DNA of 7,984 bases, taken from contig CAKOJC010000045.1 of NCBI GenBank assembly GCA_934088535.1, positions 1 to 7,984 of the forward strand, given 5' to 3'. This document shows, piece after piece, positions 4,974-7,984 of this stretch. This stretch comes from an uncultured Bacilli bacterium. Its GTDB lineage: Bacteria > Bacillota_I > Bacilli_A > RF39 > UBA660. The first letter of the stretch is position 1. Every line of letters starts with the position of its first letter. Position numbers and translations under genes: made by a program. The notes below the pieces were generated by a model. The model made no database searches, had not been told where the DNA came from, and saw only the letters and a list, made by a program, of their open reading frames with translations.

Positions 4974-5003
4974 AAAATAATTGTGTTTGATCACAATTAT
5001 TTT
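4974..5003 (-). terminator. Intrinsic terminator of the hydrogenase operon
   Basis: A perfect 12-bp stem (AAAATAATTGTG at 4974-4985 with its complement at 4992-5003), 6-nt loop, followed on the minus strand by TTTT-A-TTTTT. The stem starts inside the last codons of the hydrogenase gene and spans its TAA stop (4997-4999). Confidence 0.75.
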
Positions 5004-6517
5004 TCTTCTCCTCTTAATAGATAGCTCTTATCACTATAAGAAGTATGTAATAATTTAAAACTTTCTTCACTAAGTGGTTTTCTTAAATAATTTTTATATA
5101 ATAATTTTAACTCTTGATTATCATGAGCAAATCTTACAGGTCTTTTATTATCTATATTATAAAGTCCTTTAGCCCTTTGCTCTCTAATCTTATCTAGTTG
5201 CGTAATTTGACATAAAGGTTGTCCACCACCACCAATACATCCACCTTTACAATTCATTACTTCTATAAAATGATATTTCTTATATCTACCATCTTTTAAT
5301 AATTCTTCTAAATTTTCAAGTTGTTGAACAACCGCAACCTTTAATTTATAGTTATTCATCTCAATTGTTGCTTCTTTTATACCATTAAAACCTCTTAAAT
5401 CAGTAAATACTAATTGATCTTTTTTAAGATTAGTTCTAGTCATTATTCTATAAAGTGTACGAATAACAGATTCAGTTACTCCTCCAGAGTTACCAAATAT
5501 TACTCCACCACCACTTCCTTCACCTAATAACTTATCATATTCACTATCATTTAAATTATTAAGTTTAATGTCTTCTTCTTTAAGCAATATTGAAAGTTCA
5601 CTAGCAGTCATTACATAATCTATATTAATTGTATATTCACGAGCTTCCATTTTTTTAGAAGTACATGGTGTTATAGCTACAGTTACAATCTTTGATGGAT
5701 CTATATTTTTTTCTTTTGAAAAATATTCTTTAATAATAGCACATTGCATTCCAATTGGACTTTTACAAGTAGATAAATTATCTAAAAGTTCTGGATGATA
5801 TACTTCAGCATATTTAACCCAAGCAGGACAGCAACTAGTAAATTGAGGCATTGGTCCCTTATTAGTAAGTCTAGCAGCAAATTCAGCTACTTCCTCCATA
5901 ATAGTTAAATCAGCACCAAAAGCAGTATCAAATACATAGTCAAATCCAATTTTTTTAAGAGCAGTAACAAGTTTACCCTCAGTATTTTCACCTGGATCCA
6001 TACCAAAATTTTCACCAATAGATACTCTTACAGCTGGAGCTATCATTGCTATAACAACCTTTTCATTAGTATTAATTATTCCTTTAACATCCTTATAACA
6101 ATATCTTGGAACTATTGCACCTGTAGGACAATTTAATATACATTGCCCACATCCTAAACATATAGGATTCTTACATACATTTAAATCATAAGAAAGATTA
6201 ACTACTTTCTCACAAGTTTTTTTACATTGACCACAATTAATACACTTCTCAGGTATTCTAACAATTGCTGGATTATATTGACTAATTCTTACTTTTTTAT
6301 CTTCGACTGTATCATTAACAATTTTACTCGTTTTAATTTCTAACGCTTCTTCGACTACTGAATCTATAACTGAATCCAAATCATCTTGATCAAATATATC
6401 ATTAGTCACTAATTTAAATTCATCATTACCGCTCTCACACATTGGACAAACATAATCATCAGATAACTTATCAGTTTCAACTATATAACCACATTTAGCA
6501 CATATATATTTTGCCAT
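4997..6517 (-). CDS. [FeFe] hydrogenase, group B-like, with N-terminal rubredoxin-like domain
   Basis: Catalyses reversible H2 formation or uptake; cytoplasmic. Domains over 506 residues: rubredoxin-like CxxC pair C6/C9 and C24/C27 (1-37); acidic linker; two [4Fe-4S] clusters with C92-x2-C95-x2-C98-x3-C102 and C120-x2-C123-x2-C126-x3-C130-P; then the H-cluster domain. H-cluster motifs: L1 TSCCPAW (227-233; C230 ligand, C229 in the proton-relay position), L2 TPCTSKK (283-289; C285), L3 EVMNCKGGCIGGGGQP (419-434; C423, C427). All H-cluster ligands are present. Thr283 replaces the Met of MPCxxK in L2, and with the rubredoxin-like N terminus this fits group B (from memory of that classification). 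There is no N-terminal [2Fe-2S] or His-ligated cluster. AGGAG at 6523-6527 sets the start. The gene lies 30 bp after the kinase gene on the same strand. HydE/F/G maturases are not in the window. Confidence 0.95.
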   Translation of the reverse strand: MAKYICAKCGYIVETDKLSDDYVCPMCESGNDEFKLVTNDIFDQDDLDSVIDSVVEEALEIKTSKIVNDTVEDKKVRISQYNPAIVRIPEKCINCGQCKKTCEKVVNLSYDLNVCKNPICLGCGQCILNCPTGAIVPRYCYKDVKGIINTNEKVVIAMIAPAVRVSIGENFGMDPGENTEGKLVTALKKIGFDYVFDTAFGADLTIMEEVAEFAARLTNKGPMPQFTSCCPAWVKYAEVYHPELLDNLSTCKSPIGMQCAIIKEYFSKEKNIDPSKIVTVAITPCTSKKMEAREYTINIDYVMTASELSILLKEEDIKLNNLNDSEYDKLLGEGSGGGVIFGNSGGVTESVIRTLYRIMTRTNLKKDQLVFTDLRGFNGIKEATIEMNNYKLKVAVVQQLENLEELLKDGRYKKYHFIEVMNCKGGCIGGGGQPLCQITQLDKIREQRAKGLYNIDNKRPVRFAHDNQELKLLYKNYLRKPLSEESFKLLHTSYSDKSYLLRGEEK

Positions 6518-6547
6518 ATTATCTCCTTTACATCTTTTTCAAAACCA

Positions 6548-7939
6548 TTATAACATATTTTTCTTATCAATTTCAAAATAGAACGTAGTACCCTTATTTT
6601 TAACGCTTTTAACACCATATTTATAGTTATGACTCTCAAGTATAGTTTTAACAATAGAAAGTCCTAATCCAGTACCAAAAGCATTTCTTTTATGTTTCTT
6701 TTCATTATGATAATATTTATTCCATATATATTTAATTTCTTCTTTATCAATACCTTTACCAGTATCTCTAATTTCAACTAATACTTTTTTCTTTTCATCA
6801 GTTACATTTATATATACTTTTTTATCTTCTCCAGTATAATTAACAGCATTATTAAGTAAATTATATATAACTTGTTCAAGTCTCTTTTTATCGGCTTTAA
6901 CTTTTATTTCCTTGTCATTATTATATATAAATTCATAACCATCACTATCTATAAGAATATAAAATCTTTTAATAATATTTCTAATTAATTCATTTAAATC
7001 AAACTCTTCTATTTTAAGTTCATATGTACTAGATTGCAACTTAGATAAATCAAGAATATCACTTACAAGTACATTTAATCTATCAGTTTCTTCTATTATA
7101 ATATTCATATTTTCTGCTCTTTTTTCAGGTGTTTGACTTTCTAAATCCCTGGTCATTTCTGCATATGCTTTTATCATCGTAAGTGGTGTTCTTAAGTCAT
7201 GTCCAACATTTGCCATTAAATCTCTTCTTAATTCATCTGTTTTAGAAAGTTCATTCTTAGCTAAATCTAAAGTAGTAGATAATTCTTTAATCTCTTGTAC
7301 TTTACTATCTGTTGAAAATGATACATTAAAGTCACCATTAGCAAGCTTTTTAGCTTCTTCACTTATCTTAACAATTGGTCTAGATATTTGGCTAGATATA
7401 ATATAACTTATTATTAAAGATATACCAAATATAATTAAAGCAATATATCCATATTGACTCTTTAATAGAATGATAGATGAGTCTAATGGTTGAATAGAAG
7501 TATTTAAGAATATATATACCTCATCATTATATTTTAATGCTTTAATTATAGTTTTATTACCAAATCTATTATTATAAAGAAGTCTTGTATCTTCAGTACT
7601 ACCACTTTGTACAAAAGAAGTAATATAATTATCACTACTAGTTTTATCACTAAATAAACATCCCTTATTGTATGTATTTGATATAGTCTGTATTATTCCA
7701 TTTGAATATATTGATACGCAAACTCCATAATTATAAGCTATATCTTCAAGAGTTTGTATATCCATAGAATTATTTGATTTAATAGAGCTAACTATATCAT
7801 TTAATTGATTCTTTTTATATACTTCATAATATTTATTTAAAAATACTATCTGCATCAAAAAAAGAAATAGTAATATAAAACATGAGAATGCTACTAAGCA
7901 TCCAAGCACTATATGTTTAATCTTACTATTCTTTATCAT
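6548..7939 (-). CDS. Two-component sensor histidine kinase (HAMP-HisKA-HATPase)
   Basis: Membrane sensor kinase of 463 residues. TM1 is at about 9-34, an extracytoplasmic sensor domain at about 35-160, TM2 at about 163-181, and a HAMP linker to about 235. The HisKA segment has NVGHDLRTPL with phospho-acceptor His247. HATPase_c motifs are the N box NLLNNAVNYT (360-369), the F-like box IWNKYYHNEK (405-414), the G1 box DTGKGID (392-398) and the G2 box GTGLGLSI (422-429). All catalytic motifs are intact. The sensor domain is not recognised; it has two cysteines, C74 and C94, that could form a disulfide. The start is ATG 7939; an adjacent in-frame TTG (7940-7942) would add one residue. It overlaps the preceding response-regulator gene by 14 bp, and the hydrogenase gene follows 30 bp after the stop, so all three probably share an mRNA. 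The cognate regulator is the upstream gene. Confidence 0.95.
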   Translation of the reverse strand: MIKNSKIKHIVLGCLVAFSCFILLFLFLMQIVFLNKYYEVYKKNQLNDIVSSIKSNNSMDIQTLEDIAYNYGVCVSIYSNGIIQTISNTYNKGCLFSDKTSSDNYITSFVQSGSTEDTRLLYNNRFGNKTIIKALKYNDEVYIFLNTSIQPLDSSIILLKSQYGYIALIIFGISLIISYIISSQISRPIVKISEEAKKLANGDFNVSFSTDSKVQEIKELSTTLDLAKNELSKTDELRRDLMANVGHDLRTPLTMIKAYAEMTRDLESQTPEKRAENMNIIIEETDRLNVLVSDILDLSKLQSSTYELKIEEFDLNELIRNIIKRFYILIDSDGYEFIYNNDKEIKVKADKKRLEQVIYNLLNNAVNYTGEDKKVYINVTDEKKKVLVEIRDTGKGIDKEEIKYIWNKYYHNEKKHKRNAFGTGLGLSIVKTILESHNYKYGVKSVKNKGTTFYFEIDKKNML

Positions 7940-7984
7940 CAAACTTATACCCCATTCCTCTTACAGTGGTAATTAAATCTCTAT
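7926..7984 (-). CDS. OmpR-family response regulator, C-terminal end only
   Basis: Only the last 19 codons fall in the window, translated from 7982 down to the TAG stop (7926-7928): RDLITTVRGMGYKFDDKE. The T-V-R-G-x-G-Y-K-F string is the characteristic end of the OmpR/PhoB winged-helix effector domain (the final beta-hairpin wing), normally found just before the C terminus. It overlaps the histidine kinase start, the usual regulator-kinase gene order. The receiver domain and most of the DNA-binding domain lie beyond the window. It should be the phosphorylation target of the adjacent kinase. Confidence 0.9.
   Translation of the reverse strand, partial: RDLITTVRGMGYKFDDKE

Larger units (their letters stand above)
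4393..4996. other. 600-bp extremely AT-rich gap without a credible gene
   Basis: I see no convincing ORF in any frame. Composition is uneven: bases 4801-4860 have 4 G/C of 60, while 4441-4500 have 19 of 60. It contains a leftward promoter (4909-4937), a terminator hairpin (4439-4473), a 30-bp palindrome (4501-4530), hairpins behind the hydrogenase gene (4942-5003) and several smaller inverted repeats: CTAAATA at 4535-4541 with 4549-4555, TAGAT at 4613-4617 with 4623-4627, and AATAGATA at 4872-4879 with 4891-4898. Small inverted repeats are common by chance at this AT content, so only the larger ones are listed separately. Confidence 0.8.

Noticed and set aside
4393..4996. AT-rich gap as a replication origin or DNA-unwinding element
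   Set aside because: No DnaA-box cluster, iterons, or replication genes nearby. High AT alone is not evidence in this genome.
1..7984. Reassignment of TGA to Trp (Mycoplasma-type code)
   Set aside because: No complete gene ends in TGA, which prompted the idea, but conserved Trp positions such as that in TSCCPAW of the hydrogenase use TGG and no in-frame TGA occurs in the conserved genes.

Overview
The window is low-GC (well under 35% G+C) and reads as the chromosome of an anaerobic, gut-type Bacillota. TypA is closely Bacillus-like, the [FeFe] hydrogenase indicates fermentative anaerobic metabolism, and the coding sequence is dominated by A/T-ending codons. All complete genes but one use TAA; the one other visible stop is TAG, and Trp is encoded by TGG. 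A lineage near RF39/Erysipelotrichales or a low-GC Clostridium relative is plausible, but no marker here settles it.

Left end (1-1400): the first 440 codons of the ribosome-associated GTPase TypA/BipA, leftward, with a good sigma-A-type promoter. Middle (1400-3930): a compact accessory cassette. It holds three paralogous small XRE-type HTH regulators (+, -, +), an unrecognised 175-residue protein translationally coupled to the third regulator, and a class II-type Fic protein on the opposite strand with a degenerate active-site motif. The second and third regulators diverge from a shared intergenic region with an AATGTA/TACATT operator-like array, a layout like a phage-type two-repressor switch. 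The first regulator has its own tandem operator-like repeats. Convergent genes in this cassette overlap at their 3' ends.

Region 3960-4990: a small membrane-anchored chagasin-like (I42 fold) protein, then about 600 bp of extremely AT-rich DNA. The gap is not featureless. It contains an orphan consensus-like leftward promoter (-35 TTGACA, extended -10), a U-tailed terminator hairpin about 435 bp downstream with no ORF between them, a 30-bp palindrome, and two back-to-back identically sized hairpins behind the hydrogenase gene. The promoter/terminator pair makes an undescribed non-coding transcript the most interesting untested hypothesis.

Right end (4997-7984): a leftward operon of OmpR-type response regulator (only its C-terminal end is visible), sensor histidine kinase, and a group B-like [FeFe] hydrogenase with an N-terminal rubredoxin-like domain. 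The gene order suggests that the two-component system and the hydrogenase are co-transcribed. No tRNA, rRNA, CRISPR array, integrase or insertion sequence was recognised.
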